52,079 bases of DNA from Bacillus sp. ISL-7 (GTDB lineage: Bacteria; Bacillota; Bacilli; Bacillales_B; DSM-18226). The DNA is taken from contig NZ_JAGGQW010000051.1 in NCBI RefSeq assembly GCF_018613065.1, positions 1-52,079 of the forward strand, in the 5' to 3' direction. The position numbers and the translations under genes are program-made. This document shows, piece by piece, positions 25,106-34,099 of this stretch (within the stretch, counting starts at the first letter, position 1; each line of letters opens with the position of its first letter). Under the pieces are notes generated by a model, which was not told the origin of the DNA, did no database searches, and worked only from the letters and a program-made list of their open reading frames with translations.

Positions 25106-25873
25106 TTAGTGCTTCTCTGTATAACCAAGATTTCTTGAGATAGCTTTACTATACTGTTTCATTTTTTCAATTAATGTATCGTTGATCAGATCCATTGTTA
25201 CTCGATTACTTGGTCCAGAAATACTAAAACTCGCAATAATCTTTCCTTTATGATCAAAGATTGGAGCAGCAATACATCTTAAGACTACTTCATTCTCGGC
25301 ATTATCTAATGCATAGCCTTGGCTCTTAACCTTTTCGATTTCTTCAATAAATTCTTCCTTAGAGGTTATTGTGGAAGGTGTTTTGGGAATGAAATTTATA
25401 TTTGAAATGAGTTCGTTAAATTCGTCCTGGTTCTTGCCTGAAAGTAATATTTTTCCAACCCCGGTACAATACATGGGAGCACGGCTTCCAATCCGGGAAT
25501 ACATGCGAATCGTTTGCGTACTTTCAATTTTATCAATATAGACAACTTCACCGCGGTCTTCGATGCATAAATGAACGGTTTCGTTGACTTCTTGTGATAA
25601 TTTTTCTAGAAACGGTTTCGAAACAGTTACAATATCTGAGTTATTTAAAAGATTTCTCGAAAGAAAGAGGACTTGTAATCCAAGTTTATATTTGTCTGTT
25701 TCTTCATCTTTCACGACATAATTCATACTCGATAACGTAGCTAACAGTCTATGAATGGTGCTTTTTGTTAGTCCAACCTGCTCCGATAGTCGTGTAATCT
25801 GGATACCATCTGGATATTCAGATAGCTTATTTAATATAGTTAGAGCTCTTTCAAGTGATTGAACATTAGACAT
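25106..25873 (-). CDS. kdgR: IclR-family regulator of the KDG genes
   Basis: The 255-residue protein has an N-terminal winged helix (IQITRLSEQVGLTKSTIHRLLATLSSMNYV, about 24-53) and a C-terminal IclR effector domain (MYSRIGSRAPMYCTGVGKILLSG; AIAAPIFD-like CIAAPIFDHKGKIIASFSISGP). It is divergent from kdgA and flanked by kdg genes on both sides, so it most likely senses KDG or KDPG. B. subtilis uses a LacI-type KdgR, so the name here reflects role and the IclR-type KdgR of enterobacteria. Confidence 0.85.
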   Translation of the reverse strand: MSNVQSLERALTILNKLSEYPDGIQITRLSEQVGLTKSTIHRLLATLSSMNYVVKDEETDKYKLGLQVLFLSRNLLNNSDIVTVSKPFLEKLSQEVNETVHLCIEDRGEVVYIDKIESTQTIRMYSRIGSRAPMYCTGVGKILLSGKNQDEFNELISNINFIPKTPSTITSKEEFIEEIEKVKSQGYALDNAENEVVLRCIAAPIFDHKGKIIASFSISGPSNRVTMDLINDTLIEKMKQYSKAISRNLGYTEKH

Positions 25874-26016
25874 CTCTTTCTACCTCTTTTTCAGTGATAT
25901 TCATTTCACGATTTTAAAACACTGTTCTGTTATATGATACGGTATAGAGAATCTTTTGTAAATTTAATTAAAACTATTGGAAAATAACGATTCAAAAAAA
26001 GAGAGAAGTGACTGAC

Positions 26017-26667
26017 ATGATGAAAAAAATGAATATATTAACGAAAATTGCAGCATGTGGCGTAGTAGCCGTGGTAAGGGCAGATTCAAAGGAAGAGGCA
26101 GTTAACATTTCCGAAGCTTGTGTAGAAGGCGGTATTCAAGGGATTGAGGTTACTTTTACCGTACAAGGCGCAGATGAAGTAATTAAAGAATTAGCAACCC
26201 TTTATCAACATAATAAAGATGTAGTGATTGGTGCAGGAACGGTCCTTGATGCGGCAACAGCACGGATTGCGATTTTGGCGGGGGCGCAGTTTGTTGTCAG
26301 TCCTGCATTTGATCAGGAAATAGCAACCCTTTGTAATCTCTATCAAGTACCTTATATGCCTGGCTGTATGACGATCACTGAGATGAAACATGCATTAGAA
26401 GCGGGGGTAGATATCGTGAAACTATTCCCTGGAAGTGCATTTGGTCCAGAGTTTGTCAAAACAGTAAAAGCTCCGCTTCCACAAGTAAACATTATGCCAA
26501 CTGGCGGTGTCGATTTAGACAACGTGGACCAATGGATCAAAAATGGCTGTGTGGCTGTTGGAGTAGGCGGTAATCTAGTGGCACCGGCTAAAACAGGGGA
26601 ATTTGACAAAATCACCGAATATGCAAAACAGTATATCGAAAAAGTTCAAGCGGCAAGAGGATTATAA
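26017..26667 (+). CDS. kdgA: 2-dehydro-3-deoxy-phosphogluconate aldolase (Entner-Doudoroff/KDPG aldolase)
   Basis: The roughly 216-residue class I aldolase splits KDPG into pyruvate and glyceraldehyde-3-phosphate. Glu44 (GIEVTFT) and the Schiff-base Lys135 (VDIVKLFPGSAFGP) are in place, with GAGTVLD and FVVSPAFD in between. A GTG at 26008 and ATGs at 26017 and 26020 are possible starts; the ATG at 26017 fits the GAGAGAAG upstream. It is transcribed alone, opposite kdgR, and completes the KDG pathway of this island. Confidence 0.94.
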   Translation: MMKKMNILTKIAACGVVAVVRADSKEEAVNISEACVEGGIQGIEVTFTVQGADEVIKELATLYQHNKDVVIGAGTVLDAATARIAILAGAQFVVSPAFDQEIATLCNLYQVPYMPGCMTITEMKHALEAGVDIVKLFPGSAFGPEFVKTVKAPLPQVNIMPTGGVDLDNVDQWIKNGCVAVGVGGNLVAPAKTGEFDKITEYAKQYIEKVQAARGL

Positions 26668-26679
26668 TTTTGTTTTTCT

Positions 26680-26768
26680 ATATTTTAGGCTATGTAGCTC
26701 ATTATTGATTTTGGCCCATGTTGATTGTAGCTGAAATCAACAGCCAAGTATAACAGAGCCATATTTTA
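26680..26768. mobile_element. MITE-like 73-bp insertion, second copy
   Basis: The element at 26688-26760 runs from GGCTATGT to ATAACAGAGCC and is flanked by a perfect 8-bp direct repeat ATATTTTA (26680-26687 and 26761-26768). Its reverse complement aligns with the copy at 12227-12299, sharing GAAATCAACAGCC and the ends. It is non-coding and sits 13 bases past kdgA and 60 bases before yvgN. Confidence 0.8.
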
Positions 26769-26827
26769 AAAAATGAAAATAATACCAGCTTTTTGATACA
26801 ATGAATTATATAAAGGAGGAATAAACG

Positions 26828-27664
26828 ATGCCGACATTTTTGAAAGACACGACTACATTAAGCAATGGAGTAAAGATGCCATGGGTGGGATTAGGCGTTT
26901 TTAAAGTAACCGAAGGGGAAGAGGTTATTCAGTCTGTTAAAGCTGCTATCAAAAACGGATACATAAGCATTGATACAGCCGCTATTTATGGTAATGAAGA
27001 AGGTGTAGGTCAGGCGATTAAGGATTCTGGCGTTCCCCGTGAGGATCTGTTTATTACGACAAAGCTTTGGAATTCCGAACAGGGATATGAATCAACGTTA
27101 AATGCGTTTGAAACAAGTCTTACTAAACTTGGACTTGATTACTTAGATCTTTATTTAATTCACTGGCCAGGAAAAGAAAAATATAAAGAAACATGGAAGG
27201 CGTTTGAAAAACTTTACAAAGAGGGGCGTGTGCGCGCGATTGGCGTAAGTAACTTCCAGGTTCACCATTTAGAAGATTTAATCAGTTCTGCAGAGATTAA
27301 ACCGATGGTAAATCAGGTGGAGTTCCATCCGCACTTATCCCAAAAAGAGCTTCTTGCCTATTGTAAAAATGAAGGAATTCAACTGGAAGCATGGTCTCCT
27401 TTAAAACAAGGGCAGCTTCTAAGTGAACCGGTTCTAGAAGATCTTGCGCATAAATATAATAAATCTGTTGCTCAAGTCATCTTACGCTGGGATTTACAGC
27501 ATGGAGTGGTTACAATTCCAAAATCAATCAAAGAACATCGCATTATTGAAAATGCGGATATTTTTGATTTCGAATTATCCACTGAGGATATGGACAAAAT
27601 TGATGGATTGAATCAACATAGCCGTGCTGGGTCCCATCCGGATACGATGAGCGTAGGCTTTTAA
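26828..27664 (+). CDS. yvgN: Aldo/keto reductase, glyoxal/methylglyoxal reductase YvgN
   Basis: The 278-residue NADPH-dependent reductase is nearly collinear with B. subtilis YvgN, which reduces methylglyoxal and other aldehydes. The AKR catalytic tetrad is present: Asp49 and Tyr54 ([13 protein letters not shown]), Lys79 (ITTKLWN) and His112 (YLIHWPG). The cofactor-binding [13 protein letters not shown] is near the C-terminus. AAAGGAGG precedes the ATG. Monocistronic, with a strong terminator. Confidence 0.94.
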   Translation: MPTFLKDTTTLSNGVKMPWVGLGVFKVTEGEEVIQSVKAAIKNGYISIDTAAIYGNEEGVGQAIKDSGVPREDLFITTKLWNSEQGYESTLNAFETSLTKLGLDYLDLYLIHWPGKEKYKETWKAFEKLYKEGRVRAIGVSNFQVHHLEDLISSAEIKPMVNQVEFHPHLSQKELLAYCKNEGIQLEAWSPLKQGQLLSEPVLEDLAHKYNKSVAQVILRWDLQHGVVTIPKSIKEHRIIENADIFDFELSTEDMDKIDGLNQHSRAGSHPDTMSVGF

Positions 27665-27670
27665 TATTTC

Positions 27671-27711
27671 AAGCGTCTGCCATTCAGAAATAAATGGCAG
27701 ACGCTTTTTTT
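27671..27711 (+). terminator. Intrinsic terminator after yvgN
   Basis: Perfect 14-bp arms AAGCGTCTGCCATT and AATGGCAGACGCTT with an eight-base loop, followed by TTTTT. Confidence 0.9.
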
Positions 27712-27831
27712 ACTTCAACTATCTTATCATTCCTTCCTATTACTATGTTGAAGTAAATTATAAAAAATAGTACGTATGCTATAATGTTCTATATCTTAAT
27801 TGGTGCAGAAACTCAGGAAGGAGCAGGACAC

Positions 27832-30800
27832 GTGAACATCCCATTAAATCAAAAACTCATCAAAGAAATGTGTGGCACTGTCTCCTTCAAACGAGGAGAT
27901 TATTTTTATCAAACGAATAAAGTCACATTTGAACAATATCGACCTGACCGTTGTCAAGCTACGGTAACAGGAGAGGAAGTCTTCCATGTGACAATCGAAG
28001 CGGATGGCAACGATGATATTTTAACGGAATGCAGCTGCCCGAAGTTAGCCTCTTTTACAAAGGATTGTCAGCATATTGCCGCCGTTTTATTGTCCATTTA
28101 CGAGCACCAGCAGAAAGGAACCATCCCGATGGTTCCCAATTCAACTAACCAGGATCTGACGGAAGGGTTACTGACACTTTTTACGGATCAGCCTGTCCGC
28201 TCAAGCAGTCATCAACTCCATTTTGAAAAAAGAAATGTACTTGATATCGAGTTTACCTGTAAACCCATGGAGGTTGGCAAGGGAAGATACCTATTCGCTA
28301 TCGAAATGACCGTCGCATCAACTGAGGTGGAAAATATCCGAATGTTTTTGGGGCGGGTAAGTACGGGAAAGACTTACCCACTTTCGAGCTCATTCCAATA
28401 CGATCCAAATCTCCATTGCTTTCAAAAAGAAACCAATGCCATTTTGGAGCAGCTCATCCAAGTACTACGGGATGAAAAGGTTTATGTGGATGTGGTGCCT
28501 GACACCAATCAACATCAGATGCTGTTCATTCCATCATCCTCTTGGGAACGGATGCTTCCGTTGCTCATAAAAATTCCCTATGTGAAGGTGAAATCTGAGG
28601 GACATACCTTTCAAGGTCTGCACTTATCAGCCGAATCACTGCCATTACAGTTTGATTTTACAAAAGCGGTAGGAAACGGTTATCAACTGAAGGTTAAAAA
28701 CTTGCATCGGATGATTTTCTTAAGTGCCTATCATTCCGTTTTATACGAAGGGAAAGTAAAACAACTAGAAGATCAGGACTATAAACGCCTATCGGATCTG
28801 AAAAAGATGTTGGATGCCTCAGGGACCAATCAAATTCCCATTCCGCAAGAGAAAATCCGGTTTTTTCTGGAAAAAGTGGCGCCAGGATTAAAAAAACTAG
28901 GACAGGTTACGATTGCAGAAACGATTACGAAGCAATTGATGAACACACCACTCGTGGCCAAACTCTACTTGGATCGTGTCAAAAACCGCTTGCTGGCGGG
29001 ACTCGAATTTCATTACGAAAATTGGATCATTAATCCATTGGAAAGTAGAAATCTCCCATCTGGCTCTTTAGTAATCCGTGATGTAGAAAAGGAAGATGAA
29101 ATCCTCCAGCTCTTTGAGGATAGCTCATTTGCCAAGACAGATGGTGGATATTTTCTTCATAATGAAGAACTGGAGTATGACTTTCTGACCTATGTCGTTC
29201 CAAAGATCCAAAAGCTCGTCCGAATTTATGCGACGACGGCTGTAAGAAATCGGATTTCTAGAGGGGAATTTCGCCCGCAGGTTAGGGTGAGGGTCAAAAA
29301 GGAACGAACCAATTGGCTTGAATTTAAATTTGAAATGGACGGCATTCCTGAAAGACAAATACGTGAAGTTTTGTCGGCTTTAGAGGAAAAACGGAAATAT
29401 TATCGTATGCCTAATGGGTCGCTGCTCTCGCTTCAGACGAGAGAATTCGATGAAATTCAGCGTTTTCTTTACTCACCACTAGCAAAGAATAAGGATCTCG
29501 CCAGTGGTTTGGATTTACCAATTGAGCAGAGTCTTCAACTTCTTGATGCGGTTGAGGTTAGTGATGCGTTTAAGTTAGAGGAATCCTTTCGGCAGTTCCT
29601 TGATCACCTTCACAATCCAGGCCGGTTGGAGTTTGAGGTGCCAACGAGTTTAGAGCCCATCCTTAAAGATTATCAAAAGCATGGGTTTAAATGGATGAAG
29701 ACTCTGGCATACTACGGCTTCGGCGGGATACTGGCCGATGATATGGGACTAGGAAAAACGATTCAAAGCATCGCATTTATCATGTCCGTTCAGTCCGATA
29801 TCCGTAAAAATAACCAGCCAGCCCTCGTTGTTTGTCCATCATCCTTGTCGTATAACTGGCTAAGTGAAATCAGGAAATTTGCTCCCCAGGTAAAGGCCGC
29901 TGTCATTGATGGAACAAAAGCAGAGCGAACCAAGCTTCTGAAGGATGGGAAGGATATCGATGTAATGATCATCTCCTACCCGTTACTACGCCGCGAGATC
30001 AGTTGGTTTGAGAAGCAATCCTTTCATACGGTGTTTTTTGATGAAGCGCAAGCCTTTAAAAATCCGTTGACGCAAACAGCCCGTGCAGCAAAGATGTTAC
30101 AGGCCCATCATCGCTTTGCACTTACGGGGACACCCGTGGAAAATTCCTTGGAAGAGCTGTGGTCAATTTTTCATGTTGTCTTTCCTGAACTATTCCTTGG
30201 GCTAAAGGAATATAGTAAGCTTTCAAGGAAAAACATTGCACGGAGAATCCGTCCTTTTTTACTGCGCAGGTTGAAGGAGGATGTCCTTGCCGAACTTCCT
30301 GAAAAAATGGAGTCACTGGAGTCTGTGGAACTGCTCCCAGAACAAAAAAAGCTGTATGCAGCCTACTTGGCGAAACTAAGGCATGACACATTAAAGCATC
30401 TGGACAAGGACACGATTCGAAAAAATAGAATCAAAATCCTAGCGGGTTTGACTCGTTTGCGGCAGATTTGCTGTCATCCAGGCTTGTTTGTCGATGGGTA
30501 TCAAGGGAATTCAGCGAAATTCGAACAACTCCTGCAGATTGTTGACGAATCAAAGCTTTCTGGAAGAAGAGTATTAATTTTTTCACAGTTTACGAAAATG
30601 CTTGATCTTATTGGCCGAGCGTTAACTGCGAAAGGATTGCCTTATTTTTACCTGGATGGACAGACTCCATCTGAAGAACGAGTTGAAATCTGCGAGCGCT
30701 TTAACCGCGGTGAACGGGATTTGTTCCTCATTTCCTTAAAAGCAGGAGGAACTGGTCTTAATTTGATGAGTGCGGATACCGTCATTTTATATGACACGTG

Positions 30801-31023
30801 GTGGAACCCGGCTGTCGAGGAACAAGCAGCCGATCGTGCCCACCGGATGGGCCAGAAAAATATCGTCCAGGTCATCAAGCTGGTTGCCCGAGGGACAATC
30901 GAGGAAAAAATGAATGAACTGCAAGATAAAAAGAGACATCTTATCGAAGAAATAATCGATTCTGATGAGAAAGTCATGTCAACTCTTACTGAAGAGGATA
31001 TCAGGGAGATATTGATGATATAG
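27832..31023 (+). CDS. SWIM zinc finger and SNF2-family DEAD/H helicase
   Basis: The roughly 1063-residue protein has an N-terminal SWIM zinc finger (ECSCPKLASFTKDCQHIAAVL, about 64-84) and a long middle region. The SNF2 ATPase follows: Walker A DDMGLGKTIQ (about 640), DEAQ box VFFDEAQAF (about 735), ALTGTPVENSLEELWSIF, then the helicase C domain with IFSQFTKMLDLI, FLISLKAGGTGLNLMSAD and RAHRMGQ. Such proteins translocate on DNA and remodel protein-DNA complexes; the bacterial role is not defined. GGAAGGAG at 27816-27823 points to GTG at 27832 rather than the ATG at 27784. Single gene. Confidence 0.92.
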   Translation: MNIPLNQKLIKEMCGTVSFKRGDYFYQTNKVTFEQYRPDRCQATVTGEEVFHVTIEADGNDDILTECSCPKLASFTKDCQHIAAVLLSIYEHQQKGTIPMVPNSTNQDLTEGLLTLFTDQPVRSSSHQLHFEKRNVLDIEFTCKPMEVGKGRYLFAIEMTVASTEVENIRMFLGRVSTGKTYPLSSSFQYDPNLHCFQKETNAILEQLIQVLRDEKVYVDVVPDTNQHQMLFIPSSSWERMLPLLIKIPYVKVKSEGHTFQGLHLSAESLPLQFDFTKAVGNGYQLKVKNLHRMIFLSAYHSVLYEGKVKQLEDQDYKRLSDLKKMLDASGTNQIPIPQEKIRFFLEKVAPGLKKLGQVTIAETITKQLMNTPLVAKLYLDRVKNRLLAGLEFHYENWIINPLESRNLPSGSLVIRDVEKEDEILQLFEDSSFAKTDGGYFLHNEELEYDFLTYVVPKIQKLVRIYATTAVRNRISRGEFRPQVRVRVKKERTNWLEFKFEMDGIPERQIREVLSALEEKRKYYRMPNGSLLSLQTREFDEIQRFLYSPLAKNKDLASGLDLPIEQSLQLLDAVEVSDAFKLEESFRQFLDHLHNPGRLEFEVPTSLEPILKDYQKHGFKWMKTLAYYGFGGILADDMGLGKTIQSIAFIMSVQSDIRKNNQPALVVCPSSLSYNWLSEIRKFAPQVKAAVIDGTKAERTKLLKDGKDIDVMIISYPLLRREISWFEKQSFHTVFFDEAQAFKNPLTQTARAAKMLQAHHRFALTGTPVENSLEELWSIFHVVFPELFLGLKEYSKLSRKNIARRIRPFLLRRLKEDVLAELPEKMESLESVELLPEQKKLYAAYLAKLRHDTLKHLDKDTIRKNRIKILAGLTRLRQICCHPGLFVDGYQGNSAKFEQLLQIVDESKLSGRRVLIFSQFTKMLDLIGRALTAKGLPYFYLDGQTPSEERVEICERFNRGERDLFLISLKAGGTGLNLMSADTVILYDTWWNPAVEEQAADRAHRMGQKNIVQVIKLVARGTIEEKMNELQDKKRHLIEEIIDSDEKVMSTLTEEDIREILMI

Positions 31024-31055
31024 AAAAAAGGAGCTGCAGCGCAACTCCTTTTTTT
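31024..31055 (+). terminator. Intrinsic terminator after the SNF2 gene
   Basis: AAAAAAGGAG pairs with CTCCTTTTTT, extended inside by TGC/GCA. The symmetrical A and T tracts may make it work for yggT on the minus strand too. Confidence 0.85.
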
Positions 31056-31063
31056 AATAGCTT

Positions 31064-31345
31064 TTATGCCCCGATGATATTCAATGATTGACGGAGACCT
31101 TCTAAAGCAAATTGCCTGATAAATCTAAAGGCAAATAATGCGATGATCGGGGAAAAGTCAATCGGACCCAGAGGGGGGATAAACCTTCTGAACAATCCTA
31201 AATATGGTTCGACAAGCTTGGCAATCCAGATACCAATCTTTGTTGCTTGAAACTGAGGAAACCAGGAACTGAAAATAGATATTAAGATTAACCAATAATA
31301 AATCTCAAAAGCATACTGTCCAATCAGTAAAATATTCGAGCCCAA
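31064..31345 (-). CDS. YggT/YlmG family membrane protein
   Basis: The 93-residue protein has two hydrophobic helices and the YggT core: WLILISIFSSWFPQF, LVEPYLGLFRRFIPPLGPIDFSPIIALFAF. In Bacillus, ylmG usually lies in the sepF-ylmG-divIVA cluster; this copy stands alone and is probably a paralog. The start is TTG (31343-31345) with GGAAG seven bases upstream. Function in membrane or division-related organisation is only inferred from the family. Confidence 0.85.
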   Translation of the reverse strand: MGSNILLIGQYAFEIYYWLILISIFSSWFPQFQATKIGIWIAKLVEPYLGLFRRFIPPLGPIDFSPIIALFAFRFIRQFALEGLRQSLNIIGA

Positions 31346-31455
31346 TATAGATCTTCCATTCTATAATAATTTTTTAATCGTACAAACCTAACTTATGTAT
31401 ACATATACGATTGAGGTCCAATAAAGTTTCAAAATATTAATAAAGAACTTTCAAC

Positions 31456-32037
31456 CTATTTCTGTTGAAGAGGGTTAAGAACTTCTGTAATAAAATCGGC
31501 ATAGCTGTCGATATGAAAATCAGCTTCAATGTTTCGATTTTGAAATGCACACGTTTTAATATTTAATTCTCGAGCGGGAATTAAATCTAAGTCACGGTCA
31601 CCGACGACCAAATCAATATAGTGACTTTTTAGAACATATTCGTAGGAGGAGCTGTGGGGTTTTCTTGTAAAACCTTGTTCCTCAACAGAAACAATCTCTT
31701 TAAAGTATTTGTCTAAATGATATTTTTTAAGCAGAAAGATGGTCGATTCCTTATCGCGGTGCGTAACAATAATATTGTGATCAACAGAAGATAGGGCTTC
31801 CGCTAAGTGCTCAAATGGCTTGCTTTCCGTCTTTGAATAATAGTTATGTAAGGTTTGATACTCAAGTCTCTGCTTCTCATCTATTCCATAATGTTTAAAG
31901 GCTGTTTTGGAATCAATTTTTAGCCATTTTAGAACCTCATCGCGATCAAGGTCTTGCTTGCTTAAGTTGATGAAACCTGAGACAAGTGCTGGATAGGTAT
32001 CAAAAAGAGTGCCGTCGAAATCCCATAATACGTTAAT
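31456..32037 (-). CDS. HAD-family phosphatase with an apparent ATT start codon
   Basis: A 193-codon frame encodes a haloacid dehalogenase-type phosphatase of the phosphoglycolate phosphatase group. Motif I is VLWDFDGTLFDTYP (nucleophile Asp near residue 6), motif II IVTHRD, a motif-III-like Lys in FTRKPHSSSYEYVL, and motif IV VVGDRDLDLIPA. An in-frame TAA lies about 36 bases before motif I, and between them there is no ATG, GTG or TTG, only CTG and three ATT codons. AAAAGAGGG (32044-32052) is six bases from the ATT at 32035-32037. Non-canonical initiation is the simplest reading; a sequencing error or recent loss of the start is the alternative. Confidence 0.75.
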   Translation of the reverse strand: MNVLWDFDGTLFDTYPALVSGFINLSKQDLDRDEVLKWLKIDSKTAFKHYGIDEKQRLEYQTLHNYYSKTESKPFEHLAEALSSVDHNIIVTHRDKESTIFLLKKYHLDKYFKEIVSVEEQGFTRKPHSSSYEYVLKSHYIDLVVGDRDLDLIPARELNIKTCAFQNRNIEADFHIDSYADFITEVLNPLQQK

Positions 32038-32192
32038 AATAATCCCTCTTTTCAGAAACGTTTGATTTTATCTTTAATGAGATTACCATAAGATTAAATA
32101 AAAAAGAAACGATCAGGTCACATTGATGTCTGAAATTTGTTATACTTTTCATGGGTAATGTACATGTTAAAAGATAGAAATGGGGGATAACC

Positions 32193-32381
32193 ATGTCATT
32201 TGATAACTCAAAACTGGGGTTACCATACTTTAGCTTAGAAGCAGCAGCAGTGGACAAGAGTCCGAGTGAAATGGTCATTACAGACCAGAACAAAGAAAAT
32301 TATTACATAGTCTCTCGCGAAGTATACGAGGACGGCCCGCAACAACATGGTTACCTTGTTGTTGTAGAAGAAGGAGAGTAG
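32193..32381 (+). CDS. Small hypothetical protein
   Basis: The 62-residue acidic protein has no hydrophobic segment and no family I recognise. The C-terminal half (NYYIVSREVYEDGPQQHGYLVVVEEGE) looks like a short beta-sheet domain. GGGGGAT precedes the ATG, an extended -10 TGTTATACT lies at about 32137-32145, and a terminator overlaps its stop codon. These signals support a real gene. Confidence 0.7.
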   Translation: MSFDNSKLGLPYFSLEAAAVDKSPSEMVITDQNKENYYIVSREVYEDGPQQHGYLVVVEEGE

Positions 32382-32398
32382 TGATACTCTCTTTTTTT
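32374..32398 (+). terminator. Intrinsic terminator overlapping the small ORF's stop
   Basis: GAGAGTA and TACTCTC with a GTGA loop, followed by TTTTTTT. Confidence 0.85.
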
Positions 32399-32484
32399 AT
32401 TACTTTTTGAAAAAGTCCAACATGTGTCTGTAATTGGTTCTTTTTACCAATAATGTATTTGATATGAAGAATAGGAGTGAAAAA

Positions 32485-32916
32485 ATGAGCTATCAGCAAA
32501 AAACAAAAGAAACCGATCATAGTGTGATCGAGTTTATTGAAAATGTCGAAAACCCGAAAAAACGTGAGGATGCGTATAAACTAATAGATATATTTTCTGA
32601 AACAACAGGTTATGAGGCAAAGATGTGGGGGCTGAGTATTATTGGATTCGGCTCCTATCATTATAAATATGAATCTGGCCATGAAGGAGATGCCCCTTTA
32701 GTTGGCTTTTCGCCACGAAAGGCAAAAATTAGTTTGTATTTTGCACCGGGTGAAACAAAGCGTGAGGAATTGCTAAAGGACTTTGGGAAACATACAACTG
32801 GAAAAGGGTGTGTATACATCAATAAGGCCGCTGATATTGATATCGATGTATTAAAAGAGCTAATTACCCAATCGGTTCAATTTTTGCAAAAAAAATATCC
32901 GAATAACAATTATTAA
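32485..32916 (+). CDS. DUF1801 (YdhG/iron-chaperone-like) domain protein
   Basis: The roughly 143-residue cytosolic protein is of the DUF1801 family: VIEFIENVENPKKREDAYKLIDIFSETTGYEAKMWGLSIIGFGSYHY, VGFSPRKAKISLYF and GKGCVYINKAADIDIDVLKELI. The fold is frataxin-like; the role is not established. AGGAGTG at about 32473-32479 favours the ATG at 32485 over the one at 32434. Confidence 0.85.
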   Translation: MSYQQKTKETDHSVIEFIENVENPKKREDAYKLIDIFSETTGYEAKMWGLSIIGFGSYHYKYESGHEGDAPLVGFSPRKAKISLYFAPGETKREELLKDFGKHTTGKGCVYINKAADIDIDVLKELITQSVQFLQKKYPNNNY

Positions 32917-32950
32917 CTCTATTAATCGATTACTATCAGCAGAAATAACA

Positions 32951-32982
32951 AGCGCTTCCCACTAATAATATTTAGAAGCGCT
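32951..32982. terminator. Inverted repeat between convergent genes
   Basis: AGCGCTTC and GAAGCGCT flank a 16-base loop between the DUF1801 gene and the minus-strand hydrolase. There is no clear U tract, so termination strength is uncertain. Confidence 0.4.
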
Positions 32983-33022
32983 GTCTTTATGATGAGGTCA
33001 CTCTAGCAAAGAGAATTTCACC

Positions 33023-33832
33023 TTACCCAATAAAATTAGCCAATTCCTGTGTAAACTTTTTCTGCTCTTCCCAGAACAAACCATGACCACTGTGTTCAAA
33101 CCAAACAAGCTTAGAGTTGATAATTCCCTGATGAAGGATGGAAGCCAGCGGTGGCAAACAAATTTGATCATGTTGACCATGAAGAATCAATGTAGGCACC
33201 TGAATTCTCTTGATATCTGTAAATAAGGTTTCATCTCTTAAGGAGTTTAGTAAGCCTGCAGTGGAATGCCCTGCTGCTTCAATTCCTAATTGAAAGAACC
33301 AGTCCGAGAAAGGTTTAGTGAGCGCCTGATGGAAGAACATGTTCGTGAAATCAGAGAGCATTTTCGGCCGATCGTTATAAATCTGCCCCAGTAGTAAATT
33401 GACATCCTTCGCCTCTAATCCAAAAGGAAAGCCTGGCCGCTTTATAAAACTAGGGGCAGCCGCACCAAAAAGGGCTAATTTCGATACCCCAAAGCCCTTA
33501 TGGCGTTCCATATACCTGATAACAATCGCTCCACCTACAGAATGACCTGCAAGCGTGAAACTCTGTAAACGAAGTGCTTTAACAATTTCTCGAATATCAT
33601 CAGCAAGTCTATTGTACGAGTACCCTTCCCAAGGTTTATCTGACTTGCCAAATCCCCTTAGATCGATCCCAATACACCGATATCCCATCGCAGGAAGGAC
33701 ATTAAACTGATATTCAAATAATTTATGATTGGCTGGCCAGCCATGGACAAAGAGGATGGTTTTACTACTTTTACGATTTACATCTTCAACATATATATTC
33801 ACTTCAGGTGCCACTTTAACATAATATCCCAT
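33023..33832 (-). CDS. Alpha/beta-fold hydrolase
   Basis: The roughly 269-residue enzyme begins MGYYVKVAPEVNIYVEDVN. The oxyanion region is FVHGWPANHKLFEYQ, the nucleophile elbow GHSVGGA, the acid LHGQHDQICLP and the catalytic His FEHSGHGLFWEE. It resembles non-heme chloroperoxidase-like or epoxide hydrolase-like esterases; the substrate is unknown. AAAGGAGGG lies seven bases before the ATG at 33832, so the in-frame ATG at 33889 is not used. Confidence 0.88.
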   Translation of the reverse strand: MGYYVKVAPEVNIYVEDVNRKSSKTILFVHGWPANHKLFEYQFNVLPAMGYRCIGIDLRGFGKSDKPWEGYSYNRLADDIREIVKALRLQSFTLAGHSVGGAIVIRYMERHKGFGVSKLALFGAAAPSFIKRPGFPFGLEAKDVNLLLGQIYNDRPKMLSDFTNMFFHQALTKPFSDWFFQLGIEAAGHSTAGLLNSLRDETLFTDIKRIQVPTLILHGQHDQICLPPLASILHQGIINSKLVWFEHSGHGLFWEEQKKFTQELANFIG

Positions 33833-34099
33833 TTTTATCCCTCCTTTGAAAAAGGTATGGAAAAGTCCTTTTATCAATAAGCTATTCATAGATAGCTAGG
33901 CTAATACATTGGTGAACATTTTGGTACAAGTTGTAAATTTCTACTTTTTATTTTATATAATAGTTTAAAATGATAAATGTAGGAGAATGGATCGCACTCT
34001 CCTTTATAAAAAAATATATATGTGAAAATGTGAGCAAATTAACTTTCATACAACATAGAATTTTTTTCTGAAAATAATTATCTGGAGCTGGTTTTTGAT

